A stretch of DNA of 41,657 nt from Streptomyces boncukensis (GTDB lineage: Bacteria; Actinomycetota; Actinomycetes; Streptomycetales; Streptomycetaceae), in NCBI RefSeq assembly GCF_011045075.1, contig NZ_JAAKZZ010000008.1, positions 1 to 41,657 of the forward strand, in the 5' to 3' direction. Both the position numbers and the translations under genes were made by a program. Shown here piece after piece: positions 1 to 8,005 of the stretch. Position 1 is the stretch's first letter. Each line of letters starts with the position of its first letter. Under the pieces are notes generated by a model. That model was not told the origin of the DNA. It saw only the letters and a list, made by a program, of their open reading frames with translations, and did not search any database.

Positions 1-167
1 CCCGCACTCCCCGCGCCCCGCACGGGGCCCGGGGCTGGTCGGGGCTGCCCCTGCCGGTGCGTCGCGGGGCCGGCAGGCGCAGCCCCGACGCCGGGCACGC
101 GCGGCCCGCCGGACACGGCATAGGCTGGAGCACTGACCACGGCCGCCACCCCGAAGGAAAGACCCCC

Positions 168-950
168 GTGCGCATCGCCAGATTCTCCCTCGACGGCAAC
201 GTCGGCTTCGGCGTACTGGAAGACGTCGAAGGGGACGGCGACCCCGTCCTCGACATCATCAGGGGCCACCCCTTCGCCGAGTTCGAGCGCTCGGGCCAGA
301 AGCTGCCCCTGGGCGCGGTCCGCCTCCTCCCGCCCGTCCTCCCGAACAAGGTCGTCGCCATCGGCCGCAACTACGCCGAGCACGCCCGGGAGCTGGGCAA
401 CGAGGTCCCGGACGCTCCGGTGGCCTTCTTCAAGCCGTCCACCTCGGTGGTGGGCCCCGGCGACCCCATCGCGTACCCGTCCTTCTCCTCCGAGGTGCAC
501 TACGAGGCGGAGCTGGCCGTGGTCATCGGCCGGCTGTGCAAGGACGTGCCGCGCGAGCGCGTCAAGGACGTGATCCTCGGCTACACCTGCGCCAACGACG
601 TCACGGCCCGCGATATCCAGCGCACCGAGAACCAGTGGGCGCGCGCCAAGGGCTTCGACTCCGCCTGCCCGCTCGGCCCCTGGATCGAGACCGAGCTGGA
701 CCCCTCCGACCTGGCCCTGATGTGCACGGTCAACGGCGAGCAGCGGCAGCTGGGGCGCACGGCCGAGATGGTCCGCTCCATCGAGGACCTGGTGGTCCAC
801 ATCACCGAGGCCATGACCCTGCTCCCGCAGGACGTCATCCTCACCGGCACCCCCGCGGGCGTCGGCCCCCTGAACGTCGGCGACGAGGTCGCCGTCACCA
901 TCGAAGGCATCGGCACTCTCACCAACAAGGTGATCAAGCGTGACTACTGA
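168..950 (+). CDS. Fumarylacetoacetate hydrolase (FAH) family protein
   Basis: 260 residues from a GTG start at 168, chosen because GAAGGAAAG lies just upstream and FAH-like sequence begins right after it; a longer reading from 57 has no family similarity. FAH-family enzymes cleave or hydrate beta-diketo and 2-oxo acids with a divalent metal. Visible: an IGRNYAEHA block near residues 65-72, an FFKPSTS block near 88-93, the metal-ligand cluster H111-Y-E113-A-E115, D144 in the NDVTARD block, and a C-terminal [10 protein letters not shown] loop. The 3' end overlaps the gltX start by 11 bases, so the two are probably translationally linked. The true substrate (for example 2-hydroxyhepta-2,4-diene-1,7-dioate isomerase, acylpyruvase or oxaloacetate decarboxylase) cannot be read from sequence. 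Confidence 0.9.
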   Translation: MRIARFSLDGNVGFGVLEDVEGDGDPVLDIIRGHPFAEFERSGQKLPLGAVRLLPPVLPNKVVAIGRNYAEHARELGNEVPDAPVAFFKPSTSVVGPGDPIAYPSFSSEVHYEAELAVVIGRLCKDVPRERVKDVILGYTCANDVTARDIQRTENQWARAKGFDSACPLGPWIETELDPSDLALMCTVNGEQRQLGRTAEMVRSIEDLVVHITEAMTLLPQDVILTGTPAGVGPLNVGDEVAVTIEGIGTLTNKVIKRDY

Positions 951-2433
951 GTCCCCCCGTGGGGCGAGCCCCGTACGCGTGCGTTTCTGCCCCTCCCCGA
1001 CCGGCAACCCGCATGTGGGCCTGATCCGTACCGCCCTGTTCAACTGGGCGTACGCCCGGCACACCGGCGGCACCCTGGTCTTCCGCATCGAGGACACCGA
1101 CGCGGCCCGCGACTCCGAGGAGTCCTACGAGCAGCTGCTCGACTCGCTGCGCTGGCTCGGCCTGGACTGGGACGAGGGCCCCGGGGCAGGGGGCCCGCAC
1201 GCCCCGTACCGCCAGTCGCAGCGCATGGAGATCTACGCGGACATCGCGCACCGGCTCCTGGAGAGCGGCCACGCCTACCCCTGCTACTGCACGGCGCAGG
1301 AGCTGGAGGAGCGCCGCGAGCGGGCCCGCGAGGAGGGCCGCCCGTCCGGCTACGACGGCACCTGCCGCGACCTCACGCCCGAGCAGATCGCCGCGTACGA
1401 GGCGGAGGGGCGCAGCCATGTCGTCCGCTTCCGGATGCCGGACGAGCCGATCACGTTCACGGACATGGTGCGCGGCGAGGTGACCTTCCAGCCGGAGAAC
1501 GTCACCGACTACGGCATCCTGCGCGCCACCGGGGCCCCGCTCTACACGCTGGTCAACCCGGTCGACGACGCGCTGATGGAGATCACGCACGTGCTGCGCG
1601 GCGAGGACCTGCTCTCCTCCACCCCGCGCCAGATCGCGCTCTACCGGGCGCTGATCGAGCTGGGCGTGGCCAAGGAGGTCCCGGAGTTCGCCCACCTCCC
1701 GTACGTCATGGGGGAGGGCAACAAGAAGCTCTCCAAGCGCGACCCGCAGTCCTCGCTCAACCTCTACCGGGAGCGGGGCTTCCTGCCGGAGGGCCTGCTC
1801 AACTACCTCGCCCTGCTGGGCTGGTCGCTGGCCGAGGACCGGGACATCTTCTCCCTGGACGAGATGGTCGCCGCCTTCGACGTGCACGACGTCAACGCGA
1901 ACCCGGCGCGCTTCGACCTGAAGAAGTGCGAGGCGATCAACGCCACCCATCTGCGCGAGCTGCCGGCGAAGGACTTCACCGCGGCCTGCGCGCCCTGGCT
2001 GAGGGCTCCCTACGCCCCCTGGCCCGAGGAGAACTTCTCCCAGGCCGCCTTCGAGGAGCTGGCCCCCCTGGCCCAGACCCGCCTCACCGTCCTCTCGGAC
2101 ATCACGGCCAACGTCGACTTCCTCTTCCTGGACGAGCCGGTGGAGGACGAGAAGTCCTGGCAGAAGGCGATGAAGGAGGGCGCCGACGCGCTGCTGCGCA
2201 CGGCCCGCGCCCGGCTGGAGGCGGCGGACTGGACGTCGGCGGACGCGCTGAAGGAGGCGGTGCTGGCGGCGGGCGAGGAGCACGGCCTGAAGCTGGGCAA
2301 GGCCCAGGCCCCGGTCCGCGTCGCGGTCACCGGCCGTACGGTCGGGCTGCCGCTCTTCGAGTCCCTCCAGGTGCTGGGCAAGGAGCGCACCCTGGCCCGC
2401 GTGGACGCGGCGCTGGCGAAGCTGGTGGGCTAG
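940..2433 (+). CDS. gltX: Glutamyl-tRNA synthetase, probably non-discriminating
   Basis: 497-residue class I aminoacyl-tRNA synthetase that attaches Glu to tRNA in the cytosol. The HIGH-type motif appears as P24-H-V-G27 and the KMSKS loop as K263-L-S-K-R267. The N-terminal Rossmann catalytic domain carries the RIEDTDAAR block, and the C-terminal half is an alpha-helical anticodon-binding domain. Length is normal for the family. The GTG start at 940 lies inside the upstream FAH gene. Most actinobacteria lack GlnRS and use GluRS plus GatCAB to make Gln-tRNA, so the enzyme probably charges both tRNA-Glu and tRNA-Gln. Genes for both tRNAs follow immediately. Non-discrimination is inferred from lineage and was not tested here. 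Confidence 0.97.
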   Translation: MTTESPRGASPVRVRFCPSPTGNPHVGLIRTALFNWAYARHTGGTLVFRIEDTDAARDSEESYEQLLDSLRWLGLDWDEGPGAGGPHAPYRQSQRMEIYADIAHRLLESGHAYPCYCTAQELEERRERAREEGRPSGYDGTCRDLTPEQIAAYEAEGRSHVVRFRMPDEPITFTDMVRGEVTFQPENVTDYGILRATGAPLYTLVNPVDDALMEITHVLRGEDLLSSTPRQIALYRALIELGVAKEVPEFAHLPYVMGEGNKKLSKRDPQSSLNLYRERGFLPEGLLNYLALLGWSLAEDRDIFSLDEMVAAFDVHDVNANPARFDLKKCEAINATHLRELPAKDFTAACAPWLRAPYAPWPEENFSQAAFEELAPLAQTRLTVLSDITANVDFLFLDEPVEDEKSWQKAMKEGADALLRTARARLEAADWTSADALKEAVLAAGEEHGLKLGKAQAPVRVAVTGRTVGLPLFESLQVLGKERTLARVDAALAKLVG

Positions 2434-2454
2434 GCAGGCCCGGCGCCCGTACTG

Positions 2455-2483
2455 TCCGGCCGGGAGCACCGCTCCCGGCCGGA
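2455..2483 (+). terminator. Hairpin terminator after gltX
   Basis: A perfect 13-bp stem (TCCGGCCGGGAGC pairing with GCTCCCGGCCGGA) closes a 3-nt loop, 21 bases after the gltX stop. There is no long T run, which is usual for high-GC hairpin terminators. It separates gltX from the tRNA-Gln promoter. Confidence 0.75.
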
Positions 2484-2490
2484 ACTCGTT

Positions 2491-2519
2491 TTGGAGCACC
2501 GTCTCCGATCGGGTAATGT
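2491..2519 (+). promoter_or_regulatory. Predicted housekeeping promoter for tRNA-Gln
   Basis: A -35 box TTGGAG (2491-2496), a 17-bp spacer and a -10 box TAATGT (2514-2519) fit the sigma70/HrdB pattern. The tRNA-Gln gene starts 90 bases downstream, leaving room for a processed 5' leader. Confidence 0.55.
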
Positions 2520-2608
2520 TCTTCCTGTCGCCGCGAGGGGAAGGGCAGAAAACCCGGTCCGGAGCGGCGGTCACCTCAATCAAGGTCCCCCTGGGACTTG
2601 CATTTTGG

Positions 2609-2680
2609 TGGGCTATGGTGTAATTGGCAGCACGACTGATTCTGGTTCAGTTAGTCTAGGTTCGAGTCCTGGTAGCCCAG
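2609..2680 (+). tRNA. tRNA-Gln (anticodon CTG)
   Basis: 72-nt cloverleaf. Acceptor strands TGGGCTA (2609-2615) and TAGCCCA (2673-2679) pair fully. The anticodon stem is ACTGA/TCAGT with loop TTCTGGT, giving anticodon CTG at 2642-2644. The T loop contains GGTTCGAGTCC. The 3' CCA is not encoded. First of three tRNA genes directly downstream of gltX. Confidence 0.96.
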
Positions 2681-2706
2681 CACGATCCACGCTCTGTGAG
2701 ATCGAG

Positions 2707-2779
2707 GCCCCCGTTGTGTAGCGGCCTAGCACGCCGCCCTCTCAAGGCGGTAGCGCCGGTTCGAATCCGGTCGGGGGTA
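2707..2779 (+). tRNA. tRNA-Glu (anticodon CTC), copy 1
   Basis: 73-nt cloverleaf. Acceptor GCCCCCG (2707-2713) pairs with CGGGGGT (2772-2778), including one G-T pair. The anticodon stem is CCGCC/GGCGG with loop CTCTCAA and anticodon CTC at 2741-2743. The T arm carries GGTTCGAATCC. CCA is not encoded. Copy 2 is identical, 107 bases downstream. Confidence 0.96.
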
Positions 2780-2813
2780 CAGGTTCCGGTCCTTGCGGCC
2801 GGGGCCGGGCAGG

Positions 2814-2886
2814 GCCCCCGTTGTGTAGCGGCCTAGCACGCCGCCCTCTCAAGGCGGTAGCGCCGGTTCGAATCCGGTCGGGGGTA
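2814..2886 (+). tRNA. tRNA-Glu (anticodon CTC), copy 2
   Basis: All 73 bases match copy 1; the spacer sequences differ, so only the tRNA gene itself is conserved. Anticodon CTC is at 2848-2850. CCA is not encoded. The two copies and the tRNA-Gln are probably one transcript ending at the hairpin at 2894-2927. Confidence 0.96.
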
Positions 2887-2893
2887 CTCGGTC

Positions 2894-2927
2894 AGTGAGC
2901 CCCACACCACGCGGTGTGGGGCTCACT
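2894..2927 (+). terminator. Strong bidirectional terminator after the tRNA cluster
   Basis: A perfect 15-bp stem (AGTGAGCCCCACACC with its complement) around the 4-nt loop ACGC. It starts 8 bases after the second tRNA-Glu and lies 8 bases beyond the stop of the convergent MerR gene, so it can serve both transcripts. Confidence 0.85.
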
Positions 2928-2934
2928 CATGTGT

Positions 2935-3603
2935 TCAGCCGGGGCCCGCGCGCCGCTCCGGCGGCGCGGGGAAGCGGCGCGCCGACTCCTCGGCCTGCGC
3001 CAGCCGCCGCAGGCACAGCAGCACCGGCTCGTGGAGCACCGTGAGGGCCACGCTCGCCTCGACCTGCTCCGCGGTGCTCTCCAGCTCCTCCAGCAGGTCC
3101 AGATCCGTCCGGGCCAGCTCCTCGGCCACCCGCGCGAACCGGGTCAGCCGGGCCGCGTCGCACGGGTATCCCAGCCGGGCGAGCGCGGCGACGGCTCCCA
3201 CCAGCGTCTCGTACGCGGGGCTGCCGGGCCCGAACTCCTCCCAGCCCAGCTCCGCCATCAGGGTGCCGACGGCCCGCCGCGCGGTCCGGGCGGCCTCGTC
3301 GTCCTCCCCGGCCGCCAGGCCGGGGGCCGGGGAGGGCAGCGCCCAGGCGGCGACGCCCAGCCGGTTGTGCTGGTCCAGGGTCTCGTCGTCGACGGCCGCC
3401 AGCACCTCGCGGGCCGTCGCCACCGGCATCCGGCCCACCTGGATCAGTGCGCGCACCAGGCTCAGCCGGCGCAGATGCTCCTCGCCGTACGCGGCCTGGG
3501 TCGCGCTGAGCCGTTCGCCGGGCGGCAGCAGGCCCTCGCGCAGATAGAACTTGATCGTGGCCGTGGGCACGCCGCTGCGGGCGCTCAGCTCTGCCATCCG
3601 CAT
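2935..3603 (-). CDS. MerR-family transcriptional regulator
   Basis: 222 residues from an ATG at 3603, preceded by AAGGAG at a usual distance; a longer TTG reading to 3663 would run into the operator region. The N-terminal winged helix-turn-helix is typical of MerR: MRMAELSARSGVPTATIKFY followed by LREGLLPPG, then a YGEEHLRRL block. The rest is mostly helical with no metal-binding Cys cluster, so an organic ligand or an orphan role is more likely than metal sensing. It is divergent from the DUF4188 gene at 3698, and two near-palindromic sites lie between them. It probably controls both itself and that gene. The ligand is unknown. Confidence 0.88.
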   Translation of the reverse strand: MRMAELSARSGVPTATIKFYLREGLLPPGERLSATQAAYGEEHLRRLSLVRALIQVGRMPVATAREVLAAVDDETLDQHNRLGVAAWALPSPAPGLAAGEDDEAARTARRAVGTLMAELGWEEFGPGSPAYETLVGAVAALARLGYPCDAARLTRFARVAEELARTDLDLLEELESTAEQVEASVALTVLHEPVLLCLRRLAQAEESARRFPAPPERRAGPG

Positions 3604-3642
3604 GGCTCCGGGCTCCTTGGGGTATTCGGGTGGCGCAGTCGA

Positions 3643-3686
3643 TTGGAGAGTGGCACTATCCAATAATAGAGAGTGACACTATCCAA
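3643..3686. promoter_or_regulatory. Paired operators between the MerR gene and the DUF4188 gene
   Basis: Site 1 (3643-3663) is TTGGAGAGTG-G-CACTATCCAA, with arms matching at 9 of 10 positions. Site 2 (3666-3686) has the same right arm, CACTATCCAA, preceded by ATAGAGAGTG and one base (7 of 10). The sites are 23 bp apart, and the AT-rich CAATAATAG between them may form -10 elements. Autoregulation by the MerR protein is inferred. Confidence 0.6.
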
Positions 3687-3697
3687 GGAGGGTATCC

Positions 3698-4198
3698 ATG
3701 GGGGGCGGAAAGGTGATCGAGGGGCGGCGCACCGCGGACGCGGACGGAGCGGTCGTCGTCTTCCTGATCGGCATGCGGATCAACCGGCTGCGGTCGGTGC
3801 GCTCGTGGCTGCCGGTGTTCGTCGCGATGCCGCGGATGGTGCGCGAGCTGTACGCCGACCCGGAGTCCGGACTGCTCGCCGCCCGGCTCGTGATGAGCGG
3901 GCCCCGCGAGTTCGGCGTGGTGCAGTACTGGCGCTCCACCGAGCACCTCTTCGACTACGCGGTGGCGCCCGGCAGGCAACACCGCCCCGCCTGGGCGGCG
4001 TTCAACCGGCGGGTGCGGAAGAGCCGGGGGAGTGTGGGGATCTGGCACGAGACGTACCGGGTTCCGGCGGGCGGGTACGAGAGTATCTATGCCGACATGC
4101 CGGAGTACGGGCTCGCGGCGGCGCACGGGGCGGTCCCGGTCGCCGCCCGCGGAGAGGGGGCCCGCCAGCGGATGGCGGCGGCGGACTCCTCCGGCTGA
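3698..4198 (+). CDS. DUF4188-like protein, function unknown
   Basis: 166 residues from an ATG preceded by a strong AAGGAGGG five bases upstream. The sequence resembles the DUF4188 / dimeric alpha-beta-barrel monooxygenase-like group: a VVVFLIGMRINRLRSVRSWLP strand-loop near residues 19-39, an FGVVQYWRS strand, and a conserved IWHETYRVPAGGYESIYADM block near residues 113-132. No signal peptide or membrane segment is evident. It is divergently paired with a MerR regulator and shares its operator region, so it is probably induced by whatever that regulator senses. Some relatives are labelled as aldoxime dehydratase or monooxygenase, but nothing here supports a specific reaction. Confidence 0.75.
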   Translation: MGGGKVIEGRRTADADGAVVVFLIGMRINRLRSVRSWLPVFVAMPRMVRELYADPESGLLAARLVMSGPREFGVVQYWRSTEHLFDYAVAPGRQHRPAWAAFNRRVRKSRGSVGIWHETYRVPAGGYESIYADMPEYGLAAAHGAVPVAARGEGARQRMAAADSSG

Positions 4199-4270
4199 GC
4201 GGTTTCGAGGTGTGCGATCCGGGCTGCCCCGGCCGGTCGCCGTGCGCCCTCGGCTGCGCTGCGGCTGGGC

Positions 4271-4341
4271 GCGCAGTTCCCCGCGCCCCTGACGGGGCGC
4301 AGTGACGTGCGGCGCCCCGCCAGGGGCGCGGGGAACTGCGC
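4271..4341. repeat. Large inverted repeat built from two copies of a dispersed element
   Basis: Two 30-bp arms (4271-4300 and 4312-4341) are reverse complements with a single mismatch, around an 11-nt loop. Each arm contains the 20-mer AGGGGCGCGGGGAACTGCGC or its complement, which recurs at 26292 and 36558. The element lies between the convergent DUF4188 and ndgR genes, where its transcript would form a very stable hairpin, so it may act as a bidirectional terminator. Confidence 0.85.
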
Positions 4342-4421
4342 GCGCAACCACACTGGGCCCGCAGACTGCGACGCACCGCAAGGGGCACCCCCTCCCCAGG
4401 GGGCAAGGTCGGCCACACTCG

Positions 4422-5138
4422 CTAGCTGGGCCGCTTCAGCGCCTCGCTCAGGCGGGCGGCCGCGTCCACGATGGCCTGGGCGTGCATCCGCCCCGGATGC
4501 CGGGTGAGCCGCTCGATCGGGCCCGAGACCGACACCGCCGCCACCACCCGGTTCGAGGGGCCCCGCACCGGGGCCGAGACGGAGGCGACCCCCGGTTCGC
4601 GCTCGCCGACCGACTGGGCCCAGCCCCGCCGCCGTACGCCGGAGAGCGCGGTGGCGGTGAACCGCGCGCCCTGCAGGCCGCGGTGCAGCCGCTCCGGCTC
4701 CTCCCACGCCATCAGGATCTGCGCGGCCGAGCCCGCCTTCATCGGCAGCGTGGAGCCGACCGGCACCGTGTCCCGCAGTCCGGACAGCCGCTCGGCCGCC
4801 GCCACGCAGATCCGCATGTCGCCCTGGCGCCGGTAGAGCTGCGCGCTCTCGCCGGTCACGTCCCGCAGGTGGGTGAGCACCGGGCCCGCGGAGGCGAGCA
4901 GCCGGTCCTCGCCCGCAGCCGCGGCCAGCTCGCCCAGCCGCGGGCCGAGTATGAAGCGGCCCTGCATATCGCGGGCGACCATACGGTGGTGTTCGAGCGC
5001 CACCGCGAGCCGGTGCGCCGTGGGGCGGGCCAGGCCGGTGGAGGTGACCAGCCCGGCGAGGGTGGCCGGACCGGACTCCAGAGCGCTCAGTACCAGAGCC
5101 GCCTTGTCGAGAACGCCGACACCACTAGAGTTGTCCAT
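4422..5138 (-). CDS. ndgR: IclR-family regulator NdgR/AreB
   Basis: 238 residues from the ATG at 5138, the length of S. coelicolor NdgR as I recall it. An N-terminal winged HTH (residues about 8-60, including [18 protein letters not shown]) is followed by the IclR effector-binding domain. NdgR/AreB controls leucine and other amino-acid genes and affects antibiotic production; leuCD, its known target, is divergent here. There is no clear Shine-Dalgarno before the ATG, and a -10-like AAGTAT sits 6 bases upstream, so the mRNA may be leaderless. A longer reading upstream of 5138 crosses the leuC operator and is rejected. The gene ends next to the large inverted repeat at 4271-4341. Confidence 0.94.
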   Translation of the reverse strand: MDNSSGVGVLDKAALVLSALESGPATLAGLVTSTGLARPTAHRLAVALEHHRMVARDMQGRFILGPRLGELAAAAGEDRLLASAGPVLTHLRDVTGESAQLYRRQGDMRICVAAAERLSGLRDTVPVGSTLPMKAGSAAQILMAWEEPERLHRGLQGARFTATALSGVRRRGWAQSVGEREPGVASVSAPVRGPSNRVVAAVSVSGPIERLTRHPGRMHAQAIVDAAARLSEALKRPS

Positions 5139-5146
5139 GCGTCGAT

Positions 5147-5175
5147 ACTTGCGTCTCAAAGTGTGAAACGCAAGT
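5147..5175. promoter_or_regulatory. Palindromic operator between ndgR and leuC
   Basis: Perfect 8-bp arms ACTTGCGT (5147-5154) and ACGCAAGT (5168-5175) flank 13 bases. The palindrome overlaps candidate divergent promoters: TTGCGT with 17-bp spacing to AAGTAT toward ndgR, and TTGCGT with 17-bp spacing to AAGTTC toward leuC. An NdgR site controlling both directions is the natural reading; binding itself is inferred. Confidence 0.65.
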
Positions 5176-5292
5176 TCAATTTCTCGCGGAACCCGCCAGG
5201 CTGTGGTGACGGCCGCCACCCCGCCCGGCGGGCGGGGTGGCGCGAAAGTTCTCGACATGTGGTCGGCGGCGCAGCCGGCCGGAGGGACAGCG

Positions 5293-6732
5293 ATGGGACG
5301 GACACTCGCGGAGAAAGTCTGGGACGACCATGTCGTCAGGCGCGCGGAAGGCGAGCCCGACCTTCTCTTCATCGATCTGCACCTGCTCCACGAGGTGACC
5401 AGCCCGCAGGCGTTCGACGGCCTGCGCAAGGCGGGCCGCGCGGTGCGGCGCACCGATCTGACCATCGCGACCGAGGACCACAACACCCCCACCCTCGACA
5501 TCGACAAGCCGATCGCCGACCCGGTCTCCCGCACCCAGCTGGAGACCCTGCGCAAGAACTGCGCGGACTTCGGGGTGCGGCTCCATCCGCTGGGCGACGT
5601 CGAGCAGGGCGTCGTCCACGTCGTCGGGCCGCAGCTCGGGCTGACCCAGCCCGGCATGACCGTGGTCTGCGGCGACAGCCACACCTCCACGCACGGCGCG
5701 TTCGGCGCGCTCGCCTTCGGCATCGGCACCTCGCAGGTCGAGCATGTGCTGGCGACCCAGACGCTGCCCATGGCGCCGTTCCGGACCATGGCGGTCACGG
5801 TCAACGGCGAGCTGCCTGCGGGCGTCACCGCGAAGGACCTGATCCTCGCCGTCATCGCCCGGATCGGCACCGGCGGCGGCCAGGGCTATGTCATCGAGTA
5901 CCGGGGCGAGGCCGTCGAGAAGCTCTCGATGGAGGCCCGGATGACCGTCTGCAACATGTCCATCGAGGCCGGGGCGCGCGCCGGGATGATCGCCCCGGAC
6001 CGGACCACCTTCGACTACGTCCGGGGGCGGGAGCACGCCCCCTCCGGCGCGGACTGGGACGCGGCCGTCGCGTACTGGAAGACGCTGCGCACGGACGACG
6101 ACGCCGTCTTCGACCACGAGGTGGTCATCGAAGCGGACGAGCTGGCCCCGTTCGTCACCTGGGGCACCAATCCGGGGCAGGGTGCCCCGCTGTCCGCCGC
6201 CGTGCCCGACCCGGGGTCGTTCGAGGACGTCAGCGCCCGGCAGGCGGCGGAGAAGGCGCTGGAGTACATGGGGCTGACCGCGGGTCAGCCGCTGCGCGAG
6301 GTGGCCGTGGACACCGTCTTCGTGGGCTCCTGCACCAACGGCCGGATCGAGGACCTCCGTTCGGCCGCCTCCGTGCTGCGCGGCCGCAGGGTGGCCGGGG
6401 ACGTGCGGATGCTCGTCGTACCCGGCTCCGTACGGGTGGCCCTGCAGGCCGTGGACGAGGGGCTGGACAAGGTGTTCACGGAGGCGGGCGCCGAGTGGCG
6501 GCACGCCGGCTGCTCGATGTGCCTGGGCATGAACCCGGACCAGCTGGCGCCCGGCGAGCGGGCGGCCTCCACCTCCAACCGGAACTTCGAGGGCCGGCAG
6601 GGCAAGGGCGGGCGCACCCATCTGGTCTCGCCGCAGGTCGCGGCGGCCACGGCGGTGCTGGGCCACCTCGCCTCGCCGGCCGACCTGTCCGGACCCACCG
6701 AAACCGACGTACGCACGCCCGCGCGCTTCTGA
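5293..6732 (+). CDS. leuC: 3-isopropylmalate dehydratase large subunit
   Basis: 479 residues from an ATG at 5293 preceded by GGAGGGAC; an earlier GTG at 5203 would add 30 low-similarity residues next to the operator. With LeuD it isomerises 2-isopropylmalate to 3-isopropylmalate in leucine synthesis. It belongs to the aconitase family, and the three [4Fe-4S] ligands are visible as C347 (GSCTNGR) and C407/C410 (GCSMCLG). Other landmarks are TEDHNTPT and [14 protein letters not shown]. It lies 14 bases upstream of leuD in one operon, divergent from ndgR, with the operator palindrome between them. Confidence 0.97.
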   Translation: MGRTLAEKVWDDHVVRRAEGEPDLLFIDLHLLHEVTSPQAFDGLRKAGRAVRRTDLTIATEDHNTPTLDIDKPIADPVSRTQLETLRKNCADFGVRLHPLGDVEQGVVHVVGPQLGLTQPGMTVVCGDSHTSTHGAFGALAFGIGTSQVEHVLATQTLPMAPFRTMAVTVNGELPAGVTAKDLILAVIARIGTGGGQGYVIEYRGEAVEKLSMEARMTVCNMSIEAGARAGMIAPDRTTFDYVRGREHAPSGADWDAAVAYWKTLRTDDDAVFDHEVVIEADELAPFVTWGTNPGQGAPLSAAVPDPGSFEDVSARQAAEKALEYMGLTAGQPLREVAVDTVFVGSCTNGRIEDLRSAASVLRGRRVAGDVRMLVVPGSVRVALQAVDEGLDKVFTEAGAEWRHAGCSMCLGMNPDQLAPGERAASTSNRNFEGRQGKGGRTHLVSPQVAAATAVLGHLASPADLSGPTETDVRTPARF

Positions 6733-6746
6733 GGAGCCTGACCACG

Positions 6747-7340
6747 ATGGAAGCCTTCACCACCCACACCGGGCGCGCCGTCCCGCTGCGCCGCAGCAAC
6801 GTCGACACCGACCAGATCATCCCGGCGCACTGGCTCAAGAAGGTCACCCGCGACGGCTTCGAGGACGGCCTCTTCGAGGCGTGGCGCAAGGACCCGGACT
6901 TCGTGCTGAACCGGAGCGCGCACGCCGGGGCCACGGTGCTGGTCGCCGGTCCGGACTTCGGCACCGGGTCGTCTCGCGAGCACGCCGTCTGGGCGCTGCA
7001 GAACTACGGCTTCCGGGCCGTCGTCTCCTCCCGCTTCGCCGATATCTTCCGGGGCAACTCGCTCAAGAACGGCCTGCTCACCGTGGTGCTGCCGCAGGAG
7101 ACCGTGGAAGCCCTCTGGCGGCTGACGGAGGACGACCCGACCGCCGAGGTGACCGTCGACCTGGTGGCGCGCAAGGTCCTCGCGACGGGTGTCGAAGCCG
7201 ACTTCGCACTGGACGAGAACGCCCGCTGGCGGCTGCTGGAGGGCCTGGACGACATCAGCCTCACCCTGAAGAACGAAGCCGCCATCGCGGACTTCGAGGC
7301 GTCGCGGCCCGCCTTCAGGCCGCGTACGCTGACCGTCTGA
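6747..7340 (+). CDS. leuD: 3-isopropylmalate dehydratase small subunit
   Basis: 197 residues from an ATG preceded by GAGGAGCC. This is the swivel-domain partner of LeuC; the two form the isomerase of the leucine pathway. Visible landmarks are the N-terminal VDTDQIIPA strand, the substrate-binding [17 protein letters not shown] loop (about residues 70-86) and the [16 protein letters not shown] block. Length is standard. A strong hairpin at 7357-7390 ends the leuCD operon. Confidence 0.97.
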   Translation: MEAFTTHTGRAVPLRRSNVDTDQIIPAHWLKKVTRDGFEDGLFEAWRKDPDFVLNRSAHAGATVLVAGPDFGTGSSREHAVWALQNYGFRAVVSSRFADIFRGNSLKNGLLTVVLPQETVEALWRLTEDDPTAEVTVDLVARKVLATGVEADFALDENARWRLLEGLDDISLTLKNEAAIADFEASRPAFRPRTLTV

Positions 7341-7356
7341 GCCCGGCTCAGACCTC

Positions 7357-7390
7357 CACCGCGCCCCCGCCGTCCGGCGGGGGCGCGGTG
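7357..7390 (+). terminator. Terminator of the leuCD operon
   Basis: Perfect 15-bp GC-rich stem (CACCGCGCCCCCGCC with its complement) around the loop GTCC, 16 bases after the leuD stop. Confidence 0.85.
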
Positions 7391-7625
7391 CTGTGTGCGG
7401 GGAGCCGGGCGGCGCGCGGGGCACAGGGGGCGCACATCAGGTTGACGTGAATTAGTCTTGAGCCCCAGTTTCTTTCGTACTAAGGAGCGACTCCGACCGT
7501 GGCCCCCGGAACCCCGGACCCGCGCGGCGTGTCAACTCGGGCACCGAACAGCCGGGTTGACGCACTCGGGCGCGTTGCTCCCCCCGCTGGAAGCGACAAC
7601 TCACCCCAGATGGCACAATCACCGC

Positions 7626-7880
7626 ATGGAACGCGACGGTCAGGAGGAGCTCTACGACCGACTCGCCGCCCGCTTGAAAGAGGCGCACGCCGTGGTGCGC
7701 TCACCGCAAGTCCCCGAGGGCGCACGGATGGCACTGAGCCGCAAGCTGCTCGTCATCTCGGCGGCCGCGAAGCACGATCTCGCCGGGGCGGAACGGCGTC
7801 TGGAGCGCCTCATGGCCGACATGGACGCGGGACGATTCCCCGCGCGACAGGGAGAAGTGCGCGCCGACGGAACTCGATGA
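7626..7880 (+). CDS. Small conserved hypothetical protein upstream of hupS
   Basis: 84 residues, mostly helical and charged (MERDGQEELYDRLAARLKEA at the start), with no signal peptide, membrane segment or Cys. I do not recognise a domain. The start at 7626 is chosen because a -10-like CACAAT (7614-7619) ends 6 bases upstream and there is no Shine-Dalgarno, the pattern of a leaderless message. A longer upstream reading has coding-unlike composition. As I recall, Streptomyces genomes keep a small gene of this kind at this place between leuD and hupS. The function is unknown. Confidence 0.7.
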   Translation: MERDGQEELYDRLAARLKEAHAVVRSPQVPEGARMALSRKLLVISAAAKHDLAGAERRLERLMADMDAGRFPARQGEVRADGTR

Positions 7881-7925
7881 CGGTCGAGTTCGTTGCGACA
7901 CAAGGGTGATTCGCCCGTTTCGTGT

Positions 7926-7954
7926 TTGATTTGCGGTATATATCTGCCTAACGT
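7926..7954 (+). promoter_or_regulatory. Predicted promoter of hupS
   Basis: -35 TTGATT (7926-7931), a 17-bp spacer and -10 TAACGT (7949-7954), inside an AT-rich stretch that also contains TATATAT (7937-7943). The hupS start lies about 50 bases downstream. Confidence 0.55.
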
Positions 7955-8005
7955 GCGAAAAGGCTTGAACAGATTCGTTCCGGCAATGTCTCCGAAGGGG
8001 AAGAC

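Noticed and set aside
2491-2721. 76-residue open frame over the tRNA-Gln gene
   Set aside because: It overlaps a clear tRNA and has no RBS or recognisable sequence.
4302-6746. Plus-strand open frame running from the inverted repeat into leuD
   Set aside because: It covers ndgR antisense and leuC out of frame; only the part from 6747 is a real gene.
7499-7909. Open frame with a GTG after GGAGCGAC, overlapping the 84-residue gene
   Set aside because: An RBS-like GGAG is present, but the translation is compositionally random (Arg/Pro/Gly) and continues out of frame through the better-supported small gene.
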